From: Bugula neritina
Lineage: Eukaryota > Bryozoa > Gymnolaemata > Cheilostomatida > Bugulidae
Direction: 5' to 3'
Length of the DNA stretch: 64,000 nucleotides
Assembly: GCA_964035545.1 (NCBI GenBank)
Contig: OZ037768.1
Coordinates: 14,942,175-15,006,174 of the forward strand
Both the position numbers and the translations under genes were made by a program. The stretch's first letter is position 1, and each line of letters opens with the position of its first letter. Below the pieces are notes generated by a model that saw nothing but the letters and a program-made list of their open reading frames with translations, did no database searches and was not told where the DNA came from. Below are positions 13,222-27,810 of the stretch, one piece after another.

Positions 13222-14949
13222 ATACTGCAATTTACTGAAATATACTGTAACATACTAAGACATACTGCAACATACCGAAAAATATGGTAACCTACTGAAA
13301 TATGTTACAAACTACTGAAACATACTGCAACATACTGCAACATAATGAAATATACTGCAACATAATGAAATATACTGCAACATACTGAAAGATACTGCAA
13401 GTTACTGCAAAATACTGAAATACATTGTAAGATACCTAAATACACTGCAACATACTGCAACATACTGCAACATATTGAAATACACTGTAACATATTGAAA
13501 AACACTGCAACACATTGAAATATACTGCAACATACTAAAACATACGGCAACATACTGAAATATACTGCGACACATTGAAATAAAGTGCAACATACTGAAA
13601 TATGCTGTAGCATACTGAAATACACTGCAATACACTGAAGTATACTGTAATATACAGAAACGTACTGTAACATACTGAAACATACGGCAACATACTAAAA
13701 TATACTGCGACACATTGAAACATACTGCAACATACTGATATACACCAAAACATACTAAACTCCCCTGCAACATTCTGAAATACACTGTAACACATTGAAA
13801 TACACTGCAACACAGTGAATTGCACTGAAATACATTGTAAGATACGGAAACACACTGCAACATACTGCAACATAATGAAATATATGGTAACCTACTGAAA
13901 TATGTTGAAAACTACTGAAATATACTGCAACATTAGGCAACATAATTAAAGATACTGCAATATACTGAAATAAACTGCAAGATACTGCAACATACTGAAA
14001 TACACTGTAACATACTGAAATACACTGTAACATATTGAAATACACTGCGACATACTGAAATACACTGCGACATACTGCAACATACTGAAAAACGCTGTAA
14101 CATATTGAAATACACTGCAACACATTGAAATATTCCGCAACATACCGAGATATATGGTAAGCTAATGAGATATACTGTAACACGTTGAAGTACGCTGCAA
14201 CATACTGAAATACACTGCAACACACTAAATTATACTGTAATTTACAGAAATGTACTGCAACATACTGAAATATACTGCAAGACACTGCAACATACTGAAA
14301 TACACTGTAACATACTGAAATACACTGCAACATACTGAAATATACTGCATGATACTGCAACATACTGATACACATTGTAAGATACTGAAATGCACTGCAA
14401 CATACTGAAATATACTGCATGATACTGCAACATACTCATACACATTGTGAGATACTGAAATACACTGCAACATACCGCAACATACTGCAACGTATTGAAT
14501 TACACTGTAACATATTGAAAAACACTGCAACACATTGAAACATACTGCAACATACTGAAACATACGGCAACATACTGAAATATACTGCGACACATTGAAA
14601 TATAGTGCAACATACTGAAATATGCTGTAGCATACTGAAATACACTGCAATACACTGAAGTATACTGTAATATACAGAAACGTACTGTAACATACTGAAA
14701 CATACGGCAACATACTACAATATACTGTGACACATTGAAGTATACTGCAACATACTGAAATACACCGTAACATACTGAAATACACTGCAACATACTGAAA
14801 TACACTGTAACATATTGAAATACACTGCAACACACTGAAATATACTGAAACATACCGAAATATATGGTAACCTACTGAAATATGTTGCAAACCACTGAAA
14901 CATACTGCATCATCCTGCAATAAAATGAAATTTACGGTAACACTGAAGC
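13222..14949. repeat. M9: canonical B-half, first 5,702-bp block
   Basis: The B tag is at 13755, and the scar is beta. It differs from M13 by scattered bases, for example CATTAGGCAAC near 13931 where M13 has CATTATGCAAC. Confidence 0.9.
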
Positions 14950-15597
14950 ATACTGCAATATACTGAAATATACTGTAACATACTAAGACATACTGCAACA
15001 TACCGAAAAATATGGTAACCTACTGAAATATGTTACAAACTACTGAAACATACTGCAACATACTGCAACATAATGAAATATACTGCAACAAACTGAAAGA
15101 TACTGCAACATACTGAGATACACTATAGAATACCCAAATATACTGCAACATACTGAAATATACTGCAAGATACTGCAAAATACAGAAGTACATTGTAAGA
15201 TACCTAAATACACTGCAACATACTGCAACATACTGCAACATATTGAAATACACTGTAACATATTGAAAAACAGTGCAACACATTGAAATATACCGCAACA
15301 TACCGAAGTATATGGTAGCCTACTGAAATATACTTCAACATACTGAAAAATATCTAAAAATATTGAAACATACTGATATACACTGAAACATACTGAAATA
15401 CACTGCAACACATTGGAATATACTGCAACATACCGAAATATATGGTACCCTACTGAAGTATGTTGCAAACTACTGAAATATACTGCAACATACTGAAATA
15501 CGCCGTAACATACCGAAATACACTGCAACATACTGAAATACACTGTAACATATTGAAATACACTGCAACAAAATGAAATATACGGTAACACTGAAGC
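14950..15597. repeat. M10: A-half shortened to 648 bp
   Basis: After CACTATAGAATAC (about 15119) and GGTAGCCTAC (about 15313) it jumps directly to ACTTCAACATAC (about 15332). The section holding the A tag is therefore lost. The pre-scar cassette is also short, since the units with CATCATCC are missing. The total is 970 bp below canonical. It ends in an alpha scar. Confidence 0.88.
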
Positions 15598-17305
15598 ATA
15601 CTGCAATTTACTAAAATATACTGTAACATACTAAGACATACTGCAACATACCGAAAAATATGGTAACCTACTGAAATATGTCACAAACTACTGAAACATA
15701 CTGCAACATACTGCAACATAATGAAATATACTGCAACATAATGAAATATACTGCAACATACTGAAAGATACTGCAAGTTACTGCAAAATACTGAAATACA
15801 TTGTAAGATACCTAAATACACTGCAACATACTGCAACATACTGCAAGGTATTGAAATACACTGTAACATATTGAAAAACACTGCAACACATTGAAATATA
15901 CTGCAACATACTAAAACATACGGCAACATACTGAAATATACTGCGACACATTGAAATATAGTGCAACATACTGAAATATGCTGTAGCATACTGAAATACA
16001 CTGCAATACACTGAAGTATACTGTAATATACAGAAATGTACTGTAACATACTGAAACATACGGCAACATACTAAAATATACTGCGACACATTGAAACATA
16101 CTGCAACATACTGAAATACACCAAAACATACTAAACTCCCCTGCAACATTCTGAAATACACTGTAACACATTGAAATACACTGCAACACAATGAATTGCA
16201 CTGAAATACATTGTAAGATTTGGAAACACACTGCAACATACTGCAACATAATGAAATATATGGTAACCTACTGAAATATGTTGAAAACTACTGAAATATA
16301 CTGCAACATTATGCAACATAATGAAAGATACTGCAATATACTGAAATAAACTGCAAGATACTGCAACATACTGAAATACACTGTAACATACTGAAATACA
16401 CTGTAACATATTGAAATACACTGCGACATACTGAAATACACTGTAACATATTAAAATACACTGCAACACACTGAAATATACTGAAACATACCGAAATATA
16501 TGGTAACCCACTGAAATATGTTGCAAACCACTGAAATATACTGCAACATACTGCAACATAATGAAGTATACTGCAACAGACTGAAATATACGGCAAGAAA
16601 CTGCAACACACTGAATTACACTGTAACATACTGAAGTACACTGCAACATACTGAAATATACTGCATGATACTGCAACATACTGATACACATTGTAAGATA
16701 CTGAAATACACTGCAACATACCGCAACATACTGCAACGTATTGAAATACACTGTAACATATTGAAAAACACTGCAACACATTGAAATATACTGCAACATA
16801 CTGAAACATACGGCAACATACTGAAATATACTGCGACACATTGAAATATAGTGCAACATACTGCAAGATACTGCAACATACTGAAATACACTGCAACACA
16901 CTGAAGTATACTGTAATATACAGAATTGTACTGTAAAATACTGAAATATACTTCAACATACTGAAAACTACCTAAAAATATTGAAACATACTGATATACA
17001 CTGAAACATACTGAAATACACTGCAACACATTGGAATATACTGCAACATACTGAAATATATGGTAACCTACTGAAGTATGTTGCAAACAACTGAAATATA
17101 CTGCAACATACTGAAATACGCCGTAACATACTGAAATACACTGCAACATACTGAAATACACTGTAACAAATTGAAATACACTGCAACACACTGAAATACA
17201 CTGAAACATACCGAAATATAAGGTAAACTACTGAAACATGTTGCAAACCACTGAAACATACTGCATAATCCTGCAACAAAATGAAATAAACGGTAACACT
17301 GAAGC
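15598..17305. repeat. M11: B-half variant ending in gamma scar, 1,708 bp
   Basis: The B tag is at 16131. The distal part is unlike a canonical B-half: it has ATAATGAAGTATAC near 16560, GGCAAGAAAC near 16592, an A-half-like ACTTCAACATAC near 16950, and CATAATCC instead of CATCATCC near 17264. It closes with the gamma allele AATAAACGG. Confidence 0.88.
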
Positions 17306-18923
17306 ATACTGCAATATACTGAAATATACTGTAACATACTAAGACATACTGCAACATACCGAAATATATGGTAACCTACTGAAATATGTTGCAAACTACT
17401 GAAACATACTGCAAGATACTGCAACATAATGAAATATACTGCAACAAACTGAAAGATACTGCAACATACTGAAATACACTATAGAATACCCAAATATACT
17501 GCAACATACTGAAATATACTGCAAGATACTGCAAAATACTGAAGTACATTGTAAGATACCTAAATACACTGCAACATACTGCAACATACTGCAACATATT
17601 GAAATACACTGTAACATATTGAAAAACAGTGCAACACATTGAAATATACCGCAACATACCGAAGTATATGGTAGCCTACTGAAATATACTGCGACATACT
17701 GAAATACACTGTAACCTACTGAAATACACTGCAACATACTGAAATACACTGTAACAGATTAAAATACACTGCAACACACTGAAATATACTGAAACATACT
17801 GAAATATATGGTAACCCACTGAAATCTGTTGCAGACCACTGAAATATACTGCAACATACTGCAACATAATGAATAATACTGCAACATACTGAAAAATACT
17901 GCAAGATACTGCAACATACTGATACACATTGTAAGATACTGAAATACACTGCAACATACCGCAACATACTGCAACGTATTGAAATACACTGTAACATATT
18001 GAAAAACACTGCAACACATTGAAATATACTGCAACATACTGAAACATACGGCAACATACTGAAATATACTGCGACACATTGAAATATAGTGCAACATACT
18101 GAAATATGCTGTAGCATACTGAAATACACTGCAATACACTGAAATATACTGTAATATACAGATTCGTACTGTAACATACTGAAACATACGGCAACATATT
18201 AAAATATACTGCGACACATTGAAATATACTGCAACATACTGAAATACACCGTAACATACTAAACTCCACTGCAACATTCTGAAATACACTGTAACACATT
18301 GAAATACACTGCAACACAGGGAATTATACTGAAATACATTGTAAGATACGGAAACACACTGCAACATACTGTAACATAATGAAATATAAGGTAACCTACT
18401 GAAATATGTTGAAAACTACTGAAATATACTGCAACATAATGCAACATAATGAAAGATACTGCAACATACTGAAATAAACTGCAAGATACTGCAACATACT
18501 GAAATACACTGCAACACACTGAAGTATACTGTAATATACAGAAATGTACTGTAAAATACTGAAATATACTTCAACATACTGAAAAATACCTAAAAATATT
18601 GAAACATACTGATATACACTGAAACATACTGAAATACACTGCAACACATTGGAATTTACTGCAACATACCGAAATATATGGTAACCTACTGAAGTATGTT
18701 GCAAACTACTGAAATATACTGCAACATACTGAAATACGCCGTAACATACTGAAATACACTGCAACATACTGAAATACACTGTAACATATTGAAATACACT
18801 GCAACACACTGAAATATACTGAAACATACCGAAATATATGGTAACCTACTGAAATATGTTGCAAACCACTGAAACATACTGCATCATCCTGCAACAAAAT
18901 GAAATATACGGTAACACTGAAGC
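17306..18923. repeat. M12: A-half, end of first 5,702-bp block
   Basis: It has the canonical length of 1,618 bp, the A tag at 18259 and an alpha scar. Near its start it reads GAAATATATGG and TGTTGCAAAC, where other A-halves have GAAAAATATGG and TGTTACAAAC. Confidence 0.9.
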
Positions 18924-20651
18924 ATACTGCAATTTACTGAAATATACTGTAACATACTAAGACATACTGCAACATACCGAAAAATATGGTAACCTACTGA
19001 AATATGTTACAAACTACTGAAACATACTGCAACATACTGCAACATAATGAAATATACTGCAACATAATGAAATATACTGCAACATACTGAAAGATACTGC
19101 AAGTTACTGCAAAATACTGAAATACATTGTAAGATACCTAAATACACTGCAACATACTGCAACATACTGCAACATATTGAAATACACTGTAACATATTGA
19201 AAAACACTGCAACACATTGAAATATACTGCAACATACTAAAACATACGGCAACATACTGAAATATACTGCGACACATTGAAATAAAGTGCAACATACTGA
19301 AATATGCTGTAGCATACTGAAATACACTGCAATACACTGAAGTATACTGTAATATACAGAAACGTACTGTAACATACTGAAACATACGGCAACATACTAA
19401 AATATACTGCGACACATTGAAACATACTGCAACATACTGAAATACACCAAAACATACTAAACTCCCCTGCAACATTCTGAAATACACTGTAACACATTGA
19501 AATACACTGCAACACAGTGAATTGCACTGAAATACATTGTAAGATACGGAAACACACTGCAACATACTGCAACATAATGAAATATATGGTAACCTACTGA
19601 AATATGTTGAAAACTACTGAAATATACTGCAACATTATGCAACATAATGAAAGATACTGCAATATACTGAAATAAACTGCAAGATACTGCAACATACTGA
19701 AATACACTGTAACATACTGAAATACACTGTAACATATTGAAATACACTGCGACATACTGAAATACACTGCGACATACTGCAACATACTGAAAAACGCTGT
19801 AACATATTGAAATACACTGCAACACATTGAAATATTCCGCAACATACCGAGATATATGGTAAGCTAATGAGATATACTGTAACACGTTGAAGTACGCTGC
19901 AACATACTGAAATACACTGCAACACACTAAATTATACTGTAATTTACAGAAATGTACTGCAACATACCGAAATATACTGCAAGACACTGCAACATACTGA
20001 AATACACTGTAACATACTGAAATACACTGCAACATACTGAAATATACTGCATGATACTGCAACATACTGATACACATTGTAAGATACTGAAATGCACTGC
20101 AACATACTGAAATATACTGCATGATACTGCAACATACTCATACACATTGTGAGATACTGAAATACACTGCAACATACCGCAACATACTGCAACGTATTGA
20201 ATTACACTGTAACATATTGAAAAACACTGCAACACATTGAAACATACTGCAACATACTGAAACATACGGCAACATACTGAAATATACTGCGACACATTGA
20301 AATATAGTGCAACATACTGAAATATGCTGTAGCATACTGAAATACACTGCAATACACTGAAGTATACTGTAATATACAGAAACGTACTGTAACATACTGA
20401 AACATACGGCAACATACTACAATATACTGTGACACATTGAAGTATACTGCAACATACTGAAATACACCGTAACATACTGAAATACACTGCAACATACTGA
20501 AATACACTGTAACATATTGAAATACACTGCAACACACTGAAATATACTGAAACATACCGAAATATATGGTAACCTACTGAAATATGTTGCAAACCACTGA
20601 AACATACTGCATCATCCTGCAATAAAATGAAATTTACGGTAACACTGAAGC
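18924..20651. repeat. M13: B-half, second 5,702-bp block
   Basis: It is a copy of M9 at offset 5,702, with the B tag at 19457 and a beta scar. Confidence 0.92.
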
Positions 20652-21299
20652 ATACTGCAATATACTGAAATATACTGTAACATACTAAGACATACTGCAA
20701 CATACCGAAAATTATGGTAACCTACTGAAATATGTTACAAACTACTGAAGCATACTGCAACATACTGCAACATAATGAAATATACTGCAACAAACTGAAA
20801 GATACTGCAACATACTGAGATACACTATAGAATACCCAAATATACTGCAACATACTGAAATATACTGCAAGATACTGCAAAATACAGAAGTACATTGTAA
20901 GATACCTAAATACACTGCAACATACTGCAACATACTGCAACATATTGAAATACACTGTAACATATTGAAAAACAGTGCAACACATTGAAATATACCGCAA
21001 CATACCGAAGTATATGGTAGCCTACTGAAATATACTTCAACATACTGAAAAATATCTAAAAATATTGAAACATACTGATATACACTGAAACATACTGAAA
21101 TACACTGCAACACATTGGAATATACTGCAACATACCGAAATATATGGTACCCTACTGAAGTATGTTGCAAACTACTGAAATATACTGCAACATACTGAAA
21201 TACGCCGTAACATACCGAAATACACTGCAACATACTGAAATACACTGTAACATATTGAAATACACTGCAACAAAATGAAATATACGGTAACACTGAAGC
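20652..21299. repeat. M14: 648-bp A-half, copy of M10
   Basis: It carries the same two internal losses as M10, at offset 5,702. Private changes include GAAAATTATGG near 20707. The scar is alpha and sits in the same shortened cassette. Confidence 0.92.
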
Positions 21300-23007
21300 A
21301 TACTGCAATTTACTAAAATATACTGTAACATACTAAGACATACTGCAACATACCGAAAAATATGGTAACCTACTGAAATATGTCACAAACTACTGAAACA
21401 TACTGCAACATACTGCAACATAATGAAATATACTGCAACATAATGAAATATACTGCAACATACTGAAAGATACTGCAAGTTACTGCAAAATACTGAAATA
21501 CATTGTAAGATACCTAAATACACTGCAACATACTGCAACATACTGCAAGGTATTGAAATACACTGTAACATATTGAAAAACACTGCAACACATTGAAATA
21601 TACTGCAACATACTAAAACATACGGCAACATACTGAAATATACTGCGACACATTGAAATATAGTGCAACATACTGAAATATGCTGTAGCATACTGAAATA
21701 CACTGCAATACACTGAAGTATACTGTAATATACAGAAATGTACTGTAACATACTGAAACATACGGCAACATACTAAAATATACTGCGACACATTGAAACA
21801 TACTGCAACATACTGAAATACACCAAAACATACTAAACTCCCCTGCAACATTCTGAAATACACTGTAACACATTGAAATACACTGCAACACAATGAATTG
21901 CACTGAAATACATTGTAAGATTTGGAAACACACTGCAACATACTGCAACATAATGAAATATATGGTAACCTACTGAAATATGTTGAAAACTACTGAAATA
22001 TACTGCAACATTATGCAACATAATGAAAGATACTGCAATATACTGAAATAAACTGCAAGATACTGCAACATACTGAAATACACTGTAACATACTGAAATA
22101 CACTGTAACATATTGAAATACACTGCGACATACTGAAATACACTGTAACATATTAAAATACACTGCAACACACTGAAATATACTGAAACATACCGAAATA
22201 TATGGTAACCCACTGAAATATGTTGCAAACCACTGAAATATACTGCAACATACTGCAACATAATGAAGTATACTGCAACAGACTGAAATATACGGCAAGA
22301 AACTGCAACACACTGAATTACACTGTAACATACTGAAGTACACTGCAACATACTGAAATATACTGCATGATACTGCAACATACTGATACACATTGTAAGA
22401 TACTGAAATACACTGTAACATACCGCAACATACTGCAACGTATTGAAATACACTGTAACATATTGAAAAACACTGCAACACATTGAAATATACTGCAACA
22501 TACTGAAACATACGGCAACATACTGAAATATACTGCGACACATTGAAATATAGTGCAACATACTGCAAGATACTGCAACATACTGAAATACACTGCAACA
22601 CACTGAAGTATACTGTAATATACAGAATTGTACTGTAAAATACTGAAATATACTTCAACATACTGAAAACTACCTAAAAATATTGAAACATACTGATATA
22701 CACTGAAACATACTGAAATACACTGCAACACATTGGAATATACTGCAACATACTGAAATATATGGTAACCTACTGAAGTATGTTGCAAACAACTGAAATA
22801 TACTGCAACATACTGAAATACGCCGTAACATACTGAAATACACTGCAACATACTGAAATACACTGTAACAAATTGAAATACACTGCAACACACTGAAATA
22901 CACTGAAACATACCGAAATATAAGGTAAACTACTGAAACATGTTGCAAACCACTGAAACATACTGCATAATCCTGCAACAAAATGAAATAAACGGTAACA
23001 CTGAAGC
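21300..23007. repeat. M15: gamma-ending B-half, copy of M11
   Basis: It matches M11 at offset 5,702, with the B tag at 21833 and the CATAATCC variant near 22966. It ends in a gamma scar. Confidence 0.92.
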
Positions 23008-24625
23008 ATACTGCAATATACTGAAATATACTGTAACATACTAAGACATACTGCAACATACCGAAATATATGGTAACCTACTGAAATATGTTGCAAACTA
23101 CTGAAACATACTGCAAGATACTGCAACATAATGAAATATACTGCAACAAACTGAAAGATACTGCAACATACTGAAATACACTATAGAATACCCAAATATA
23201 CTGCAACATACTGAAATATACTGCAAGATACTGCAAAATACTGAAGTACATTGTAAGATACCTAAATACACTGCAACATACTGCAACATACTGCAACATA
23301 TTGAAATACACTGTAACATATTGAAAAACAGTGCAACACATTGAAATATACCGCAACATACCGAAGTATATGGTAGCCTACTGAAATATACTGCGACATA
23401 CTGAAATACACTGTAACCTACTGAAATACACTGCAACATACTGAAATACACTGTAACAGATTAAAATACACTGCAACACACTGAAATATACTGAAACATA
23501 CTGAAATATATGGTAACCCACTGAAATCTGTTGCAGACCACTGAAATATACTGCAACATACTGCAACATAATGAATAATACTGCAACATACTGAAAAATA
23601 CTGCAAGATACTGCAACATACTGATACACATTGTAAGATACTGAAATACACTGCAACATACCGCAACATACTGCAACGTATTGAAATACACTGTAACATA
23701 TTGAAAAACACTGCAACACATTGAAATATACTGCAACATACTGAAACATACGGCAACATACTGAAATATACTGCGACACATTGAAATATAGTGCAACATA
23801 CTGAAATATGCTGTAGCATACTGAAATACACTGCAATACACTGAAATATACTGTAATATACAGATTCGTACTGTAACATACTGAAACATACGGCAACATA
23901 TTAAAATATACTGCGACACATTGAAATATACTGCAACATACTGAAATACACCGTAACATACTAAACTCCACTGCAACATTCTGAAATACACTGTAACACA
24001 TTGAAATACACTGCAACACAGGGAATTATACTGAAATACATTGTAAGATACGGAAACACACTGCAACATACTGTAACATAATGAAATATAAGGTAACCTA
24101 CTGAAATATGTTGAAAACTACTGAAATATACTGCAACATAATGCAACATAATGAAAGATACTGCAACATACTGAAATAAACTGCAAGATACTGCAACATA
24201 CTGAAATACACTGCAACACACTGAAGTATACTGTAATATACAGAAATGTACTGTAAAATACTGAAATATACTTCAACACACTGAAAAATACCTAAAAATA
24301 TTGAAACATACTGATATACACTGAAACATACTGAAATACACTGCAACACATTGGAATATACTGCAACATACCGAAATATATGGTAACCTACTGAAGTATG
24401 TTGCAAACTACTGAAATATACTGCAACATACTGAAATACGCCGTAACATACTGAAATACACTGCAACATACTGAAATACACTGTAACATATTGAAATACA
24501 CTGCAACACACTGAAATATACTGAAACATACCGAAATATATGGTAACCTACTGAAATATGTTGCAAACCACTGAAACATACTGCATCATCCTGCAACAAA
24601 ATGAAATATACGGTAACACTGAAGC
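23008..24625. repeat. M16: A-half, end of second 5,702-bp block
   Basis: It matches M12 at offset 5,702, with the A tag at 23961. From about 24,250 onward it carries alleles unlike M12 (AATATACTGC near 24353 where M12 has AATTTACTGC), so the duplicated segment probably ends inside this module. Confidence 0.9.
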
Positions 24626-26352
24626 ATACTGCAATTTACTGAAATATACTGTAACATACTAAGACATACTGCAACATACCGAAAAATATGGTAACCTACT
24701 GAAATATGTTACAAACTACTGAAACATACTGCAACATACTGCAACATAATGAAATATACTGCAACATAATGAAATATACTGCAACATACTGAAAGATACT
24801 GCAAGTTACTGCAAAATACTGAAATACATTGTAAGATACCTAAATACACTGCAACATACTGCAACATACTGCAACGTATTGAAATACACTGTAACATATT
24901 GAAAAACACTGCAACACATTGAAATATACTGCAACATACTAAAACATACGGCAACACACTGAAATATACTGCGACACATTGAAATATAGTGCAACATACT
25001 GAAATATGCTGTAGCATACTGAAATACACTGCAATACACTGAAGTATACTGTAATATACAGAAACGTACTGTAACATACTGAAACATACGGCAACATACT
25101 AAAATATACTGCGACACATTGAAACATACTGCAACATACTGAAATACACCAAAACATAATAAACTCCCCTGCAACATTCTGAAATACACTGTAACACATT
25201 GAAATACACTGCAACACAGTGAATTGCACTGAAATACATTGTAAGATACGGAAACACACTGCAACATACTGCAACATAATGAAATATATGGTAACCTACT
25301 GAAATATGTTGAAAACTACTGAAATATACTGCAACATTATGCAACATAATGAAAGATACTGCAATATACTAAATAAACTGCAAGATACTGCAACATACTG
25401 AAATACACTGTAACATACTGAAATACACTGTAACATATTGAAATACACTGCGACATACTGAAATACACTGCCACATACTGCAACATACTGAAAAACGCTG
25501 TAACATATTGAAATACACTGCAACACATTGAAATATTCCGCAACATACCGAGATATATGGTAAGCTAATGAGATATACTGTAACACGTTGAAGTACACTG
25601 CAACATACTGAAATACACTGCAACACACTAAATTATACTGTAATTTACAGAAATGTACTGCAACATACTGAAATATACTGCAAGATACTGCAACATACTG
25701 AAATACACTGTAACATACTGAAAAACATTGCAACATACTGAAATATACTGCATGATACTGCAACATACTGATACACATTGTAAGATACTGAAATGCACTG
25801 CAACATACTGAAATATACTGCATGATACTGCAACATACTCATACACATTGTAAGATACTGAAATACACTGCAACATACCGCAACATACTGCAACGTATTG
25901 AATTACACTGTAACATATTGAAAAACACTGCAACACTTTGAAACATACTGCAACATACTGAAACATACGGCAACATACTGAAATATACTGCGACACAATG
26001 AAATATAGTGCAACATACTGAAATATGCTGTAGCATACTGAAATACACTGCAATACACTGAAGTATACTGTAATATACAGAAACGTACCTTAACATACTG
26101 AAACATACGGCAACATACTACAATATACTGTGACACATTGAAGTATACTGCAACATACTGAAATACACCGTAACATACTGAAATACACTGCAACATACTG
26201 AAATACACTGTAACATATTGAAATACACTGCAACACACTGAAATATACTGAAACATACCGAAATATATGGTAACCTACTGAAATATGTTGCAAACCACTA
26301 AAACATACTGCATCATCCTGCAACAAAATGAAATTTACGGTAACACTGAAGC
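24626..26352. repeat. M17: B-half with one base missing, 1,727 bp
   Basis: The B tag is altered to ATAATAAACTCCC at about 25156. A single G is missing between 25370 and 25371, which explains the length of 1,728 minus 1. It ends in a beta scar. Confidence 0.9.
25361..25380. other. Private 1-bp deletion in M17
   Basis: TACTAAATAAACTG stands where sisters have TACTGAAATAAACTG. The missing G accounts for the 1,727-bp module. Confidence 0.9.
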
Positions 26353-27810
26353 ATACTGCAATATACTGAAATATACTGTAACATACTAAGACATACTGCA
26401 ACATACCGAAAAATATGGTAACCTACTGAAATATGTTACAAACTACTGAAACATACTGCAACATACTGCAACATAATGAAATATACTGCAACAAACTGAA
26501 AGATACTGCAACATACTGAAATACACTATAGAATACCCAAATATACTTCAACATACTGAAATATACTGCAAGATACTGCAAAATACTGAAGTACATTGTA
26601 AGATACCTAAATACACTGCAACATACTGCAACATACTGCAACATATTGAAATACACTGTAACATATTGAAAAACAGTGCAACACATTGAAATATACCGCA
26701 ACATACCGAAGTATATGGTAGCCTACTGAAATATACTGCGACATACTGAAATACACTGTAACGTACTGAAATACACTGCAACATACTGAAATACACTGTA
26801 ACAGATTAAAATACACTGCAACACACTGAAATATACTGAAACATACTGAAATATATGGTAACGCACTGAAATCTTTTGCAGACCACTGAAATATACTGCA
26901 ACATACTGCAACATAATGAATAATACTGCAACATACTGAAAAATACTGCAAGATACTGCAACATACTGATAGACATTGTAAGATACTGAAATACACTGCA
27001 ACATACCGCAACATACTGCAACGTATTGAAATACACTGTAACATATTGAAAAACACTGCAACACATTGAAATATACTGCAACATACTGAAACATACGGCA
27101 ACATACTGAAATATACTGCGACACATTGAAATATAGTGCAACATACTGAAATATGCTGTAGCATACTGAAATACACTGCAATACACTGAAATATACTGTA
27201 ATATACAGATTCGAACTGTAACATACTGAAACATACGGCAACATACTAAAATATACTGCAACACATTGAAATATACTGCAACATACTGAAATACACCGTA
27301 ACATACTAAACTCCACTGCAACATTCTGAAATACACTGTAACACATTGAAATACACTGCAACACAGGGAATTATACTGAAATACATTGTAAGATACGGAA
27401 ACACACTGCAACATACTGTAACATAATGAAGTATAAGGTAACCTACTGAAATATGTTGAAAACTACTGAAATATACTGCAACATAATGCAACATAATGAA
27501 AGATACTGCAACATACTGAAATAAACTGCAAGATACTGCAACATACTGAAATACACTGCAACACACTGAAGTATACTGTAATATACAGAAATGTACTGTA
27601 AAATACTGAAATATACTTCAACATACTGAAAAATACCTAAAAATATTGAAACATACTGATATACACTGAAACATACTGAAATACACTGCAACACATTGGA
27701 ATATACTGCAACATACCGAAATATATGGTAACCTACTGAAATATGTTGCAAACCACTAAAACATACTGCATCATCCTGCAACAAAATGAAATTTACGGTA
27801 ACACTGAAGC
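26353..27810. repeat. M18: collapsed A-half, lineage L1, 1,458 bp
   Basis: The A tag is at 27306. The L1 marker is GAAGTATAAGG near 27429, shared only with M22. The 160-bp collapse is present, with the single remaining 28-bp repeat at 27713-27740. It ends in a beta scar. Confidence 0.92.

Larger units (their letters stand above)
13222..24625. repeat. 5,702-bp block in two tandem copies
   Basis: Copy 1 is M9-M12 (13222-18923) and copy 2 is M13-M16 (18924-24625). The order of module lengths is the same in both: 1728, 648, 1708, 1618. Similarity extends a little left of copy 1 (to about 11,700) and stops near 24,250, so the true breakpoints are offset from these scar-based limits. The compared stretches differ only at scattered bases. 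Confidence 0.93.

Noticed and set aside
13222-24625. Assembly error as the cause of near-identical blocks
   Set aside because: It cannot be excluded from sequence alone. However, each large duplication has private substitutions in each copy, and the recombinant modules M22 and M25 fit a consistent history, which favours real duplication.
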